Below, piece after piece: positions 52,108 through 61,508 of a DNA stretch of 64,000 nt; the stretch's first letter is position 1, and each line of letters starts with the position of its first letter. The position numbers were made by a program, and so were the translations under genes. The notes beneath the pieces were generated by a model. That model did not search any database. It was not told where the DNA came from and saw nothing but the letters and a program-made list of their open reading frames with translations. Location: assembly GCF_965216415.1 (NCBI RefSeq), contig NZ_CBDCFU010000002.1; one strand, given 5' to 3'. Origin of the DNA: Marivita sp003149565 (lineage in GTDB: Bacteria > Pseudomonadota > Alphaproteobacteria > Rhodobacterales > Rhodobacteraceae).

Positions 52108-52785
52108 TCACTCCGCCCAATGTACCGTTGCACCGTCGAGAACTGCATTGATCGGCGCATCTTCGGGCAACATACCCTTTGCCGCCTCCAATGCCTCGCG
52201 TTTGTCCTGCCCCAAAATCAGTACATGCTTGCGCAATGCGTCGTTCAGAACGCGTGCACTCAGTGTGATGCGTGGCTCAGGCGCGCCCGGCGCGCGCATC
52301 GGCACAAGGATGGGCGCGTGCGGATCAAGTGCGACGTCCAACTTGTCCGCACCGGGAAAGATCGATGCCGTGTGCATGTCAGTGCCCATACCCAGAAGAA
52401 CCACCGCCAGAGGCAGCTCGTCCGTGATCTGAGACTCGAGTTCGGCCAGTACCTCCTCGGGTTCATGAGCGGGGACATAGAGTGGTAGAAGCCGTGCCGC
52501 CGCAGCCCGGTCAACAAGCAGACGGTCTCGAAGCAGTCGCGTGTTCGACCGATCATTGTCCTCGGGAACCCAGCGTTCATCGGTGAGCATCACATCAACC
52601 CGGCTCCAATCGAGATCGGCTGCGCACAGATCGTCGAACACAGGCCCCGGCGAGGTGCCGCCGGGCACAGCCAAAACGACACGCTCTTCGTGGCTGAGGA
52701 TCGTGCGCAAATCGCCTGCCAGCTTGTTGGCCAGGTCCATCGCCAGCAATTCGCGGTCCGGATAGGTTTGAAAGTCGTAACTCAT
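52108..52785 (-). CDS. pgl: 6-Phosphogluconolactonase
   Basis: Hydrolyses 6-phosphogluconolactone. The 225-residue DevB-type product has LAVPGGTSPGPVFDDL, VDVMLTDERWVPEDNDRSNTRLLRD and LLGMGTDMHTASIFPG. It overlaps zwf by 4 bp. ATG 52785 (MSYDFQTY). Confidence 0.95.
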   Translation of the reverse strand: MSYDFQTYPDRELLAMDLANKLAGDLRTILSHEERVVLAVPGGTSPGPVFDDLCAADLDWSRVDVMLTDERWVPEDNDRSNTRLLRDRLLVDRAAAARLLPLYVPAHEPEEVLAELESQITDELPLAVVLLGMGTDMHTASIFPGADKLDVALDPHAPILVPMRAPGAPEPRITLSARVLNDALRKHVLILGQDKREALEAAKGMLPEDAPINAVLDGATVHWAE

Positions 52786-54236
52786 GCCTTTACCTCGCGC
52801 CATTTGCGACCGTCCCTATGCATCAGCATCAATGCATCCTCCGGGCCCGAGCTTCCGGGATCGTACGTCTTGGGCACATCGTTGCGCGCTTGCCAGGCTT
52901 CGATCAAGGGGTCAGTCCACGCCCACGCGGCCTCGACCTCGTCCCCACGCATGAAAAGGGTCTGGTTGCCGCGGATCACATCCATGATCAGCCGTTCATA
53001 CGCGTCGGGCGCTTCTTCCGCATCCGGGCCCAACGCTTCGGCAAAGCTCATATCAAGCGGCACGTCCAGAAGACGCATGCCTCCGGGCCCCGGTTCTTTG
53101 ATCGTGACATCCAAAGTCATGCCTTCATTCGGCTGCAACCGGATTGCCAGCACATTGCGGTGCCGGCCCGCATCCGCGCCAAAAATCGAATGTGGAGCAT
53201 CTTTGAACACGACCGCAATCTCGGAGGCCCGCGCCTTAAGACGCTTGCCCGTGCGCAGATAAAACGGCGTTCCTGCCCAGCGCCAGTTCGAGATGTGGCA
53301 CTTCATCGCGATAAAGCTTTCTGTCCGTGACTTCGGATCTTCCACGTCGTCACGATACCCGGGGCCGTTCTCGTCAGCTCCGTACTGCCCGCGCACAATG
53401 TGGTGCCAGTCCACCGGCTCCAGCGCACGGATCACTTTGAGCTTTTCGTCCCGCACCGCGTCTGGTTCGAATTTGGCGGGCGGCTCCATCGCAATGAGAC
53501 ATAATAGCTGCATCAGGTGGTTCTGCACCATGTCCCGCATTGCACCGGACTTGTCGTAATACCCTCCACGCCCGCTGACGCCGACGGTTTCGGCAACCGT
53601 GATCTGAATATGATCTACGTATTGTGCATTCCAAAGCGGCTCAAACAGCATATTCCCGAACCGCACAGCCATCAGGTTCTGAACCGTCTCTTTGCCCAAG
53701 TAGTGGTCGATGCGGTAGATCTGCGTCTCGTCGAAATGCTGCGCCAAGGTCGCATTCAACGCCTTGGCGGTTTCAAGATTATGGCCGAACGGTTTTTCAA
53801 CAACGATCCGGCTGTCTGGCGTCGCCAGACCAAACCGATGCAACCGTTCCGCCAGATCGCCGAACAGCGACGGCCCGACGGAAAAGTAAAACGCACGGAC
53901 CTTGTCGTCGCGCATCTTGCTGTTCAATTCCACCCAACCGCCATCTCCCTTGGCGTCCGTGGTCACGAAATGCACTGAACTGAGAAACGCATCCAGCGTT
54001 CCGGCCTCGCATGCTTGCTGGCCACCAAACTCTGCAATCGCGTCAGCCACCATGTCGCGATAACCAGCATCGTCCAACTCGGACCTGGCAGCGCCGATGA
54101 TCTGAGAACCCTCGGGCATCTGACCGGCACAAAAGCGCCGGTACAGGCCTGGCAATATCTTGCGACGCGCAAGATCTCCAGTTCCACCAAAGATGACCAG
54201 ATCAAAGGGGTCGACGGGAATAACGCGGGATACCAT
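52782..54236 (-). CDS. zwf: Glucose-6-phosphate dehydrogenase
   Basis: First step of the Entner-Doudoroff and pentose-phosphate routes, making NADPH. The 484-residue product has the Rossmann loop FGGTGDLARRKILPGLY and the catalytic RIDHYLGKETVQNLMAVRFGN. First gene of the operon; a LacI-type palindrome lies 38 bp before its start. Confidence 0.97.
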   Translation of the reverse strand: MVSRVIPVDPFDLVIFGGTGDLARRKILPGLYRRFCAGQMPEGSQIIGAARSELDDAGYRDMVADAIAEFGGQQACEAGTLDAFLSSVHFVTTDAKGDGGWVELNSKMRDDKVRAFYFSVGPSLFGDLAERLHRFGLATPDSRIVVEKPFGHNLETAKALNATLAQHFDETQIYRIDHYLGKETVQNLMAVRFGNMLFEPLWNAQYVDHIQITVAETVGVSGRGGYYDKSGAMRDMVQNHLMQLLCLIAMEPPAKFEPDAVRDEKLKVIRALEPVDWHHIVRGQYGADENGPGYRDDVEDPKSRTESFIAMKCHISNWRWAGTPFYLRTGKRLKARASEIAVVFKDAPHSIFGADAGRHRNVLAIRLQPNEGMTLDVTIKEPGPGGMRLLDVPLDMSFAEALGPDAEEAPDAYERLIMDVIRGNQTLFMRGDEVEAAWAWTDPLIEAWQARNDVPKTYDPGSSGPEDALMLMHRDGRKWREVKA

Positions 54237-54273
54237 GGCGCGATCCTTCCGATTCTGCTTCGCTCAGCGCCTT

Positions 54274-54285
54274 GTTAGCGCTAAC
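54274..54285. promoter_or_regulatory. LacI-family operator at zwf
   Basis: GTTAGCGCTAAC, a perfect palindrome with the central CG of LacI-family sites, in the zwf/nucleoside hydrolase divergent region. The LacI-family regulator CceR of Rhodobacter sphaeroides controls the zwf-pgl-pgi genes and is the obvious candidate. A weaker copy lies before eno. Confidence 0.65.
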
Positions 54286-54451
54286 GAGCCGGATGTAAAC
54301 TTATTTCGCTCCGAATGCGCACAGTGTAGCAGCCATAAAACCCACTGCAATCGGGTTGCCAAAAGAACTGGCAAAGCCCCGCCAGACGAGATCAATACGC
54401 TTGATCCCGCTGGGTCCACATGTCACCACCGCGCCAATCAAGGAGTCTGTT

Positions 54452-55393
54452 ATGGCACCCCGCAAAATCATTATCGACACCGATCCGGGGCAGGATGACG
54501 CCGTCGCAATCCTGCTGGCACTGGCGTCGCCTGAGGACCTCGACGTGTTGGGCATCACAGCTGTCGCCGGAAACGTTCCACTCCCGCTGACCCAGAAAAA
54601 CGCATGCATCGTCTGCGAGTTGGCAGGCAAACCTGAGACCAAAGTGTTCTCCGGATGTGACGCGCCCATCGCGCGCAAGCTGGTCACTGCAGAGCATGTG
54701 CATGGCAAAACCGGACTTGATGGACCAAGCCTCCCCGACCCGACCATGACGCTTCAGGACAAACACGCGGTCGACTTCATGATCGAGACCTTGCGTTCAG
54801 AACCGGAAGGTTCTGTCACGCTCTGCCCGCTTGGCCCGCTCACAAATGTCGCAACCGCGTTGCAACGCGCGCCCGATATTGCTGGCCGCATTCAGGAAAT
54901 CGTTCTCATGGGAGGGGCCTATTTCGAAGTGGGCAACATTACCCCTGCCGCGGAATTTAACATCTATGTGGATCCCGAAGCAGCCAAGATCGTCTTTGGC
55001 TGCGGCGCTCCGATCACCGTGATGCCGCTTGATGTGACGCACAAGGCACTGGTGACCGCCGAGCGGAACAACGCCTTCCGCGCGCTTGGCACACCGGTTG
55101 GTGTTGCCGTGGCCGAAATGACGGATTTCTTCGAACGCTTCGACAAGGAGAAATACGGCAGTGCCGGCGCGCCTCTGCACGACCCCTGCGTCACCGCCTA
55201 TCTGATCCAGCCCGAGCTATTCACTGGCCGTCATATCAATGTCGAGATTGAAACCGGGTCGGACCTGACACTGGGTATGACCGTGGCCGATTGGTGGGGC
55301 GTCACAGATCGCGCGCCCAATGCGACCTTTATGGGTGACATCGACGCCGACGGATTTTTCGCCCTGCTCACCGAGCGTCTGGCGCGGCTATGA
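54452..55393 (+). CDS. Nucleoside hydrolase (IunH type)
   Basis: Splits ribonucleosides to base and ribose. The 313-residue product has IIIDTDPGQDDAVAIL (calcium site), GNVPLPLTQKN, CPLGPLTNVATAL and EFNIYVDPEAA, then HDPCVTAYL with the catalytic His. ATG 54452 follows AAGGAG. Overlaps the next gene by 4 bp. Confidence 0.93.
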   Translation: MAPRKIIIDTDPGQDDAVAILLALASPEDLDVLGITAVAGNVPLPLTQKNACIVCELAGKPETKVFSGCDAPIARKLVTAEHVHGKTGLDGPSLPDPTMTLQDKHAVDFMIETLRSEPEGSVTLCPLGPLTNVATALQRAPDIAGRIQEIVLMGGAYFEVGNITPAAEFNIYVDPEAAKIVFGCGAPITVMPLDVTHKALVTAERNNAFRALGTPVGVAVAEMTDFFERFDKEKYGSAGAPLHDPCVTAYLIQPELFTGRHINVEIETGSDLTLGMTVADWWGVTDRAPNATFMGDIDADGFFALLTERLARL

Positions 55394-55836
55394 GGTCATT
55401 GCATCTGGCCTCGCCCGAGGACCTGCCGAAACTTCTGCCACTTGTCGCAGCATTTCACGAGCATCAGGGCTTTGCTACCACGCCAGAACATCAGCACGAC
55501 GCTGTGTTACCGTTGCTTGAGGGGGTCCCGCACGGGGCGATCTGGCTGATTGGACCGCGCCGCGCACCTGTGGGCTATGTCGTTGTGTCCTTTGGATGGT
55601 CGGTTGAATATGGAGGCATGGACGCCGTCGTAGATGAGTTGTTCGTCCGCAGTGCCGTGCGTAAACGCGGCATGGGGTCCGAGGCGCTCAACGGCCTTGC
55701 CAAAGCACTGAAGGATGGCGGCGTAAAGGCTCTGCATCTTGAGGCCGATCAGGGCAATGAAACGCTCAAGAGGTTCTACCAGCGATGCAAGTTCGAGACC
55801 CGCGAAGGCTACGCCTATATGTCCCGCGAACTATGA
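55390..55836 (+). CDS. GNAT-family acetyltransferase
   Basis: A 148-residue acetyltransferase: IWLIGPRRAPVGYVVVSFGWSVEYGG, DELFVRSAVRKRGMGSEAL (acetyl-CoA loop) and LKRFYQRCKFETREGYAYM. Acceptor unknown. Translationally coupled to the nucleoside hydrolase. Confidence 0.87.
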   Translation: MRSLHLASPEDLPKLLPLVAAFHEHQGFATTPEHQHDAVLPLLEGVPHGAIWLIGPRRAPVGYVVVSFGWSVEYGGMDAVVDELFVRSAVRKRGMGSEALNGLAKALKDGGVKALHLEADQGNETLKRFYQRCKFETREGYAYMSREL

Positions 55837-55882
55837 TGCACAGGGACTGGTGACACGGGCGTCGAACGCCTATATCCACCTC

Positions 55883-57301
55883 ATGACCCTGCACATTCCC
55901 TTTGACAACAGCTACGCCACCCTGCCCGAGACGTTCTATGCACGGGTCAATCCAGAGCCCGTGCAGGCACCCTCGCTGATTGCAATCAATGAAGAGCTTG
56001 CAAGGGACCTGGGGATCGACGGCTTGGACGATCCAGATTTGGCAGCGCTCTTTGCAGGCAATGAGATCCCCGAAGGCGCATCGCCTCTGGCACAGCTTTA
56101 CGCCGGGCATCAGTTCGGACAATACAACCCGCAGCTGGGTGACGGACGCGCGGTTCTGTTGGGGGAAACCATTGGCACCGATGGCCTCCGACGCGACATC
56201 CAACTCAAAGGTTCGGGCCGCACGCCGTTTTCCCGTATGGGAGATGGGCGCGCTTGGTTGGGGCCGGTACTGCGCGAATACGTGGTCAGCGAAGCGATGC
56301 ACGCCCTTGGGGTTCCAACAACCCGCGCTTTGGCGGCCGTTCGGACCGGGGAGGTTGTCGTGCGCGAACGCCCTCTGCCCGGCGCGGTTCTGACGCGCGT
56401 GGCGCAAAGTCATTTGCGCGTTGGCACGTTTCAGGTCTTTGCTGCACGCGGTGACACCAAGGCGTTGCAAACCCTGTTCGACTATGCCGCCGCACGCCAC
56501 TACCCGGACGCAACCGATCCGGCATCATTCCTGAATGCTGTGATGCGTCGTCAGGCGGCGCTGGTTGCGCAGTGGCTGAGCCTGGGCTTCATCCACGGCG
56601 TCATGAACACAGACAATTGCAGCATCTCGGGCGAGACCATTGATTACGGTCCCTGTGCCTTTATGGACAGCTACCATCCCGAAACCGTTTATTCGTCGAT
56701 CGACCGCTTCGGGCGCTACAGCTACGCCGCTCAGGCCGACATCATCGTCTGGAACATGGCGCAACTGGCGACCGCTCTACTGTCGCTGATGCCCGACCCC
56801 GAAGCATCGGTCGAACCCTTCACCGCCCAAATCCACACAATGCCAGAGATGATCCGCGCCGAATGGCTGAAAAGGTTCGGGGCGAAGATCGGTTTGGCTG
56901 ATCCGAAAGCCGAAGACGCGAAACTGATTGCAGATCTCTTGAGCTTGATGGAAGCTTCCGAAACCGATTTTACCAACACCTTCCGCGGGCTGGTGGACGG
57001 AACGGCGCGCGATCAATTCGCTGACCCGACCGGTTTTGATCAGTGGGCAGACCTGTGGCGCGCACGGCTTGAGGGCGAAGACGACCCAAAGAGCCGGATG
57101 AGCGCAGCAAATCCGGTACTCATCCCGCGCAATCACCGGATCGAAACCATGATCGATGCAGCGGTTGCGGGCGACGACAGCCAGTTCACGCGACTCATGT
57201 CAGCCTATGCAAAACCCTTTGATGAAAATCCTGATTTTGCCGATCTGCGCAGCCCCCCTGCCCCGAACGAAGTGGTGCAGGCAACCTTCTGCGGGACCTA
57301 G
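55883..57301 (+). CDS. selO: SelO-family protein adenylyltransferase
   Basis: A pseudokinase-like enzyme that moves AMP from ATP to protein Ser/Thr/Tyr. The 472-residue product has LYAGHQFGQYNPQLGDGRAV, RDIQLKGSGRTPFSR (ATP-binding Lys), GVMNTDNCSISGETIDYGP (catalytic Asp region) and the AxNPxxIPRN-like end (NPVLIPRNHRIE). The selenocysteine of animal SelO is not here. ATG 55883 (MTLHIPFDNSY). Its stop overlaps that of the DMT gene on the other strand. Confidence 0.94.
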   Translation: MTLHIPFDNSYATLPETFYARVNPEPVQAPSLIAINEELARDLGIDGLDDPDLAALFAGNEIPEGASPLAQLYAGHQFGQYNPQLGDGRAVLLGETIGTDGLRRDIQLKGSGRTPFSRMGDGRAWLGPVLREYVVSEAMHALGVPTTRALAAVRTGEVVVRERPLPGAVLTRVAQSHLRVGTFQVFAARGDTKALQTLFDYAAARHYPDATDPASFLNAVMRRQAALVAQWLSLGFIHGVMNTDNCSISGETIDYGPCAFMDSYHPETVYSSIDRFGRYSYAAQADIIVWNMAQLATALLSLMPDPEASVEPFTAQIHTMPEMIRAEWLKRFGAKIGLADPKAEDAKLIADLLSLMEASETDFTNTFRGLVDGTARDQFADPTGFDQWADLWRARLEGEDDPKSRMSAANPVLIPRNHRIETMIDAAVAGDDSQFTRLMSAYAKPFDENPDFADLRSPPAPNEVVQATFCGT

Positions 57302-58191
57302 GTCGCAGGTTTGCGGCGGCGATTGATCAACACAATCCCGACCGCCACCAGACACATCGCGCCAAGAAATCCCGGCCCCACCGGATCATCAAGCAAAAGC
57401 CATCCCATGCCAACCGCCAGTACAGGCGAGAGGAAACTGAAGGCCGCGACATCCGAGGCCGGATAGATGGTCATCAGGCGGAGCCAGAACAAAAAGCCAA
57501 GGCTCGCCACAAACACCGCCTGAAAGCCTAGCCCCGCGATATGCAGCGCAGTCGGTTCCCGCAAAAGGTCACCGAAAAGCGGTGCAATCGCCAGCAGGCC
57601 CACGGTTGAGACCGAAAGCTGCCAGAACAATTGCCCCTCGGGCACCAGCTCAGAGACCCGCGTCAGTCGCACCGTCAGTGCAATTCCGGCCCACGCAAAA
57701 GCGGACAACAAAGCCAAGACGTCACCGAGCAAGCTACCAGCCTGACGTGACTGAGGGTCAAACAGCGCCCAGATCACCCCAATCATCGCCAGCGCCAACC
57801 CGACCATCCGGTGCCACGACAGGGTTTCTCCGGGCAGCGTAAAATGCGCGATTATCGCCAGCCAGACCGGCATCGAGTAAAACAGGATCGAGACGCGCGA
57901 CACGGTTGTGAGGTCGAGTGCGATAAAGAGAAAAATGAATTCGACGGTAAAAAGACCGCCCAAAAGAAGTCCCGGCCAAATGGTTTGACGGATACCTGTA
58001 ACCTTCTTACGGCGGATCACCAGCCAAAGGCCCAAAACGCCAAGAGCCAGTGCCGACCGCAATCCGGCGGCGAACACCGGTCCAAAGCCTGCATTGGTCA
58101 CCTTGATGACCACCTGATTGAACGCGAGCAACGTGGCGAATACCACGAGTCCTGCTGCCCCGGCCAAATCTATTGCGTCTTTGCGCTCCAT
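57298..58191 (-). CDS. EamA/DMT-family exporter
   Basis: A 297-residue protein with ten predicted helices in two EamA repeats (about 10-140 and 155-290), the usual drug/metabolite transporter layout. Signals: AFNQVVIKVTNAGFGPVFAAGLR and ASLGFLFWLRLMTIYPAS. Substrate unknown. Convergent with selO. Confidence 0.88.
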   Translation of the reverse strand: MERKDAIDLAGAAGLVVFATLLAFNQVVIKVTNAGFGPVFAAGLRSALALGVLGLWLVIRRKKVTGIRQTIWPGLLLGGLFTVEFIFLFIALDLTTVSRVSILFYSMPVWLAIIAHFTLPGETLSWHRMVGLALAMIGVIWALFDPQSRQAGSLLGDVLALLSAFAWAGIALTVRLTRVSELVPEGQLFWQLSVSTVGLLAIAPLFGDLLREPTALHIAGLGFQAVFVASLGFLFWLRLMTIYPASDVAAFSFLSPVLAVGMGWLLLDDPVGPGFLGAMCLVAVGIVLINRRRKPAT

Positions 58192-58349
58192 TCGCGTCAG
58201 GGACACCCAAGCGCGGGCAGGGTCAAGCGGAAACCGTTGGCCTGGCACTTCGGCAAATCCGTCTGCCGCAAAGGTTTTTCCACATCTCTGACGCGAATCG
58301 GGCATCTTGCAGCCAGCGAGGAAAACCTGAATTTCGGGAGTATGAAATT

Positions 58350-59135
58350 ATGAGTCTCATGGGAACACTGGCAAAAGTCGCTATCGGATATGCCGCCGCA
58401 CGCGGGGTTGACCATCTGTCCGGCGGCAAAGGGCTTGGCGGTCTGATGGGTGGGGCTCAGGTGCCCGGAGACAACCCTTTGGCCCAGATTCAAGCCCAGA
58501 TGGGTCAGATGATGGGCGGCGCTGGCGGCGCAAACCCGCTTGCCGGGATGATGGAGAAACTTCAGTCCGGCGGGCTTGATCTGTCATCGATGATGGGAGG
58601 CGCGAAAGGTGCCCAGACAGATGGCGATAAGGGTGGGCTGCTTTCTCAACTTGGCGGCGCCGGTGGTGTCGGTTTGGCCGGGCTGCTTGCTGCCGCGGGG
58701 GGTATTGCCGCTGCTGGCGGCAAGAACACCGCCGGCATGCTGGACCAGTTCGCCAAATCCGGTGCGGCAGCCCCGCAGGCCGAGGAAACCGCAGCCCTGA
58801 TGCTGCGTGCGATGATACAGGCGGCAAAGTGTGACGGCGGCATTGACGAGGCCGAACGCGCCAAGATCCTCGACACTGTGGGTGCCGATGCGGATGCCGA
58901 AGACATCGCCTTCGTGCAGGAACAACTGGCAGCACCCGTCGATGCCGAAGCGCTTGCCGCTGACACACCTGCCCCCCTGCGCACACAGGTTTATTCGGCG
59001 TCACTGATGGCGATCAGGCTCGATACCCAGCCCGAGGCGCAATACCTCGACGCGCTGGCCCGTGCGATGGAACTGGATCAGCCAACAGTGAACGCGCTGC
59101 ATATGCAGATGGGTGTTCAGGCGCTTTACAGCTGA
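58350..59135 (+). CDS. DUF533 (TerB-like) protein
   Basis: A 261-residue protein. The first 130 residues are Gly/Met/Ala-rich (QAQMGQMMGGAGGANPL) and contain a hydrophobic segment (GLAGLLAAAGGIAAAGG). The C-terminal half is a TerB-like helical domain of DUF533 with AMIQAAKCDGGIDEAERAKIL, the acidic metal-like site seen in the family, and PEAQYLDALARAMELD. ATG 58350 with GGGAG before. Family known from YebE; role unknown. Confidence 0.85.
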   Translation: MSLMGTLAKVAIGYAAARGVDHLSGGKGLGGLMGGAQVPGDNPLAQIQAQMGQMMGGAGGANPLAGMMEKLQSGGLDLSSMMGGAKGAQTDGDKGGLLSQLGGAGGVGLAGLLAAAGGIAAAGGKNTAGMLDQFAKSGAAAPQAEETAALMLRAMIQAAKCDGGIDEAERAKILDTVGADADAEDIAFVQEQLAAPVDAEALAADTPAPLRTQVYSASLMAIRLDTQPEAQYLDALARAMELDQPTVNALHMQMGVQALYS

Positions 59136-59150
59136 TCCTGAAATACATCT

Positions 59151-59996
59151 ATGAAAGGCATTTTGCTGGCCTGTATCGGTGTCCTGATCCTGACACCGGA
59201 CGCACTTCTCATCCGTGTTTCCGGACTGGAGGCAGCGCCTCTTGTCGCCTGGCGTGGCCTTGCGATGGGGGTGCTTTTTCTCTGCGCGGCGTCGCTTACC
59301 GGGCAATTGCGGCAGTTCCCGCGTCTGGCCTCCGCCGTTGGCATCGCTCTGATCCTGGCGCAATGGGCCAACGCATCGCTTTTTGCGCCCGCAATCTCGC
59401 TGGCGCCAGTGGCGCTCGTGCTGATCGCGGTTGCAACCGTGCCGATTTGGGCTGCGATCCTGTCACGCGTGCTGTACGGCCAACCCACGCGACCGGCCAC
59501 TTGGATCACCATCGCAGTCGTCACCCTGGGGATTGCGCTCGCAATGACTGGCAAAGGTGACATGACCGTCTCCGCCACTGCTCTGATCGGAGTGGCCTGC
59601 GGACTTGGCGTAGCGCTGAGCCTCGCGCTCAGCTTCACACTTCTACGCCATAACCCCGAGATGCCGCTGCTGACCGCAGTTGGCAGCGGAGCCTTGCTCG
59701 CCGGGCTTTCGGCCTTTGCACTCACCAGCCCTCAGGACATGGCATCCGGCAGCACTTGGGCCATCGCCCTTGCCAGCTTCTTCGTCCTTCCTGTCTCTTT
59801 CTACCTGATGTCTGAAGCCTCGCGCCATACGGCCTCGGTGAATGTCAGTCTTGTGTTGCTGCTGGAAACAGTCCTCGGCCCCCTCTGGGTCTGGTTGGTG
59901 ATCGGTGAAACCCCGTCTGCGACCATGCTGATCGGAGGCACCATTGTTGTCGCAGCACTGGCGACCTATCTCTGGCACCTGCGGCGCAGAGCATAA
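59151..59996 (+). CDS. EamA/DMT-family exporter
   Basis: A 281-residue membrane protein with ten helices in two EamA repeats, begins MKGILLACIGVLILTPDALLIRVSGLEAAPLVAWRGL (helix and loop of the family) and ends in a basic LRRRA. It lies 15 bp after the DUF533 gene. Substrate unknown. Confidence 0.9.
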   Translation: MKGILLACIGVLILTPDALLIRVSGLEAAPLVAWRGLAMGVLFLCAASLTGQLRQFPRLASAVGIALILAQWANASLFAPAISLAPVALVLIAVATVPIWAAILSRVLYGQPTRPATWITIAVVTLGIALAMTGKGDMTVSATALIGVACGLGVALSLALSFTLLRHNPEMPLLTAVGSGALLAGLSAFALTSPQDMASGSTWAIALASFFVLPVSFYLMSEASRHTASVNVSLVLLLETVLGPLWVWLVIGETPSATMLIGGTIVVAALATYLWHLRRRA

Positions 59997-60071
59997 AAAA
60001 CCGGGTGCGCATTCTGGCAATGGACAACTCTGTTAGATAAACCTTAGCGCAGAAAGACACGAGGCCCGGCG

Positions 60072-60482
60072 ATGACCGAAACCATCCTTACCCGCTGCGA
60101 AGCGCAGGGCCTGCGCCTGACCGAGCAACGGCGCACAATTGCACAGGTTCTGGAAGACGCTACCGATCACCCGGACGTCGAAGAACTCTATGCCCGTGCC
60201 TCGGGACGCGACCCGAATATCTCGATTGCAACAGTTTACCGAACGGTAAAATTATTCGAAGAAGCCGGAATTCTGGAGAAGGTGGATTTTGGGGACGGAC
60301 GCGCCCGCTACGAGGATGCCGAGCGCGAACACCATGATCACCTGATCGACCTGCACACCGGCAAGGTGATCGAATTCGTCGATCCGGAAATCGAAGCGTT
60401 GCAGGAAAGGATCGCAGCGAAATTGGGCTACAAGCTGAAGGGCCACAAGCTCGAACTCTACGGCGTGCCAATCAAAAAGTGA
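60072..60482 (+). CDS. Fur-family regulator (probably Mur)
   Basis: A 136-residue regulator: winged helix (GLRLTEQRRTIAQVLE, ISIATVYRTVKLFEEAGILEKV) and the metal-binding dimerisation domain EREHHDHLIDLHTGKVIEF with its His cluster. In Rhodobacterales the closest Fur homologue mainly senses Mn2+ (Mur), so manganese is more likely than iron; sequence alone does not prove it. A palindrome, TTTACCGAACGGTAAA, lies inside the gene and is probably coding coincidence. Confidence 0.88.
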   Translation: MTETILTRCEAQGLRLTEQRRTIAQVLEDATDHPDVEELYARASGRDPNISIATVYRTVKLFEEAGILEKVDFGDGRARYEDAEREHHDHLIDLHTGKVIEFVDPEIEALQERIAAKLGYKLKGHKLELYGVPIKK

Positions 60483-60536
60483 CCCGCCCGACAGGCGGCT
60501 CTGGTCTCTTCTGAAAAAGAGGCGTAGCTGATCCAC

Positions 60537-61430
60537 ATGCACATCATGCGCGCCATTCTTTTGATGATCCTTGCGATGGCGCTCCTCGCACTCAGCGACG
60601 TGTTCATCAAACTGTCCTCACAGGTTTTGTCCCCCGGATACGTGATGTTCGGGCTCAGCGTCGGCGGCACGCTGTGTTTCATGTTGATCGCCAAATGGCA
60701 GGGCGCAAACCTGCTGAGCCAAGATGCGCTGCACCCTTGGGTGCTGGCCCGCAGCGCGCTTGAGATCATGGGCGGGCTGGGGCTTGTACTCTCGATTGGG
60801 TTGATACCTCTGTCTCTTTTTGCGGCGATCATGCAAATGGCACCCTTGGTCGTCACCCTGGGCGCTGCGGTCTTTCTGAAGGAACCGGTGGGGCTGCGGC
60901 GCTGGCTGGCGATTTTCGCCGGAATCGTCGGCATGCTGCTGGTGATCAAACCCGGGACAGAGGGCTTTGAACCCGCCGCTCTGTTTGCCGTGATGGGGGT
61001 CTGTGGCCTGGGCCTGCGCGACCTCATCACGCGGCTTTCACCGGCGCATATCCCGTCGATCTCCTTGGCGACATGGGGGTTTGCCGCCACCATACCCATC
61101 GGGGTTGGTTTGATCCTCCTTGCCGAGGCTCCGACCGGGGTCACGCCCATCACGCTATGGCATATGGGAGCCGGCATCGTCGTCACCGCTTTGGGCTACT
61201 ACGCCGTGACGCAGGCCATGCGCATGGCACCCGCCGCCATTGTTTCGCCGTTTCGGTATACGCGCCTGATCTTCACGATGAGCCTCGGCATCCTGATCTT
61301 TGGAGAACGCCCCGATAGTCTGACCCTGCTTGGCGCCGCCATCATTCTGAGCGCAGGGCTTTATGCGCTTTACCGCGAGCGAAAACTGGCTCTTGAACAG
61401 AATAGAGCACGGGTACGATCTGGCCGTTAG
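60537..61430 (+). CDS. EamA/DMT-family exporter
   Basis: A 297-residue transporter with ten helices in two EamA repeats; MHIMRAILLMILAMALLALSD start and FGERPDSLTLLGAAIILSAGLYALYRE at the end of the second repeat. Two in-frame starts, ATG 60537 and ATG 60546. Its stop codon falls in the LacI-type half-palindrome before eno. Confidence 0.88.
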   Translation: MHIMRAILLMILAMALLALSDVFIKLSSQVLSPGYVMFGLSVGGTLCFMLIAKWQGANLLSQDALHPWVLARSALEIMGGLGLVLSIGLIPLSLFAAIMQMAPLVVTLGAAVFLKEPVGLRRWLAIFAGIVGMLLVIKPGTEGFEPAALFAVMGVCGLGLRDLITRLSPAHIPSISLATWGFAATIPIGVGLILLAEAPTGVTPITLWHMGAGIVVTALGYYAVTQAMRMAPAAIVSPFRYTRLIFTMSLGILIFGERPDSLTLLGAAIILSAGLYALYRERKLALEQNRARVRSGR

Positions 61431-61437
61431 CGCTATC
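61426..61437. promoter_or_regulatory. Degenerate LacI-type site before eno
   Basis: GTTAGCGCTATC, differing from the perfect zwf palindrome by one base (ATC for AAC), 71 bp before the eno start. Confidence 0.5.
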
Positions 61438-61508
61438 AACGACAGTTTACTTTGTGTCTTTCCCTGCTATACCGCCGCACAAATGCAGCTTCATCAGGAC
61501 CAAGCGCA

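Noticed and set aside
60232..60252. TTTACCGAACGGTAAA in the Fur/Mur gene as a metal-regulator box
   Set aside because: It lies in the coding region and encodes the conserved VYRTVK of the DNA-recognition helix, so the symmetry is most likely due to coding.
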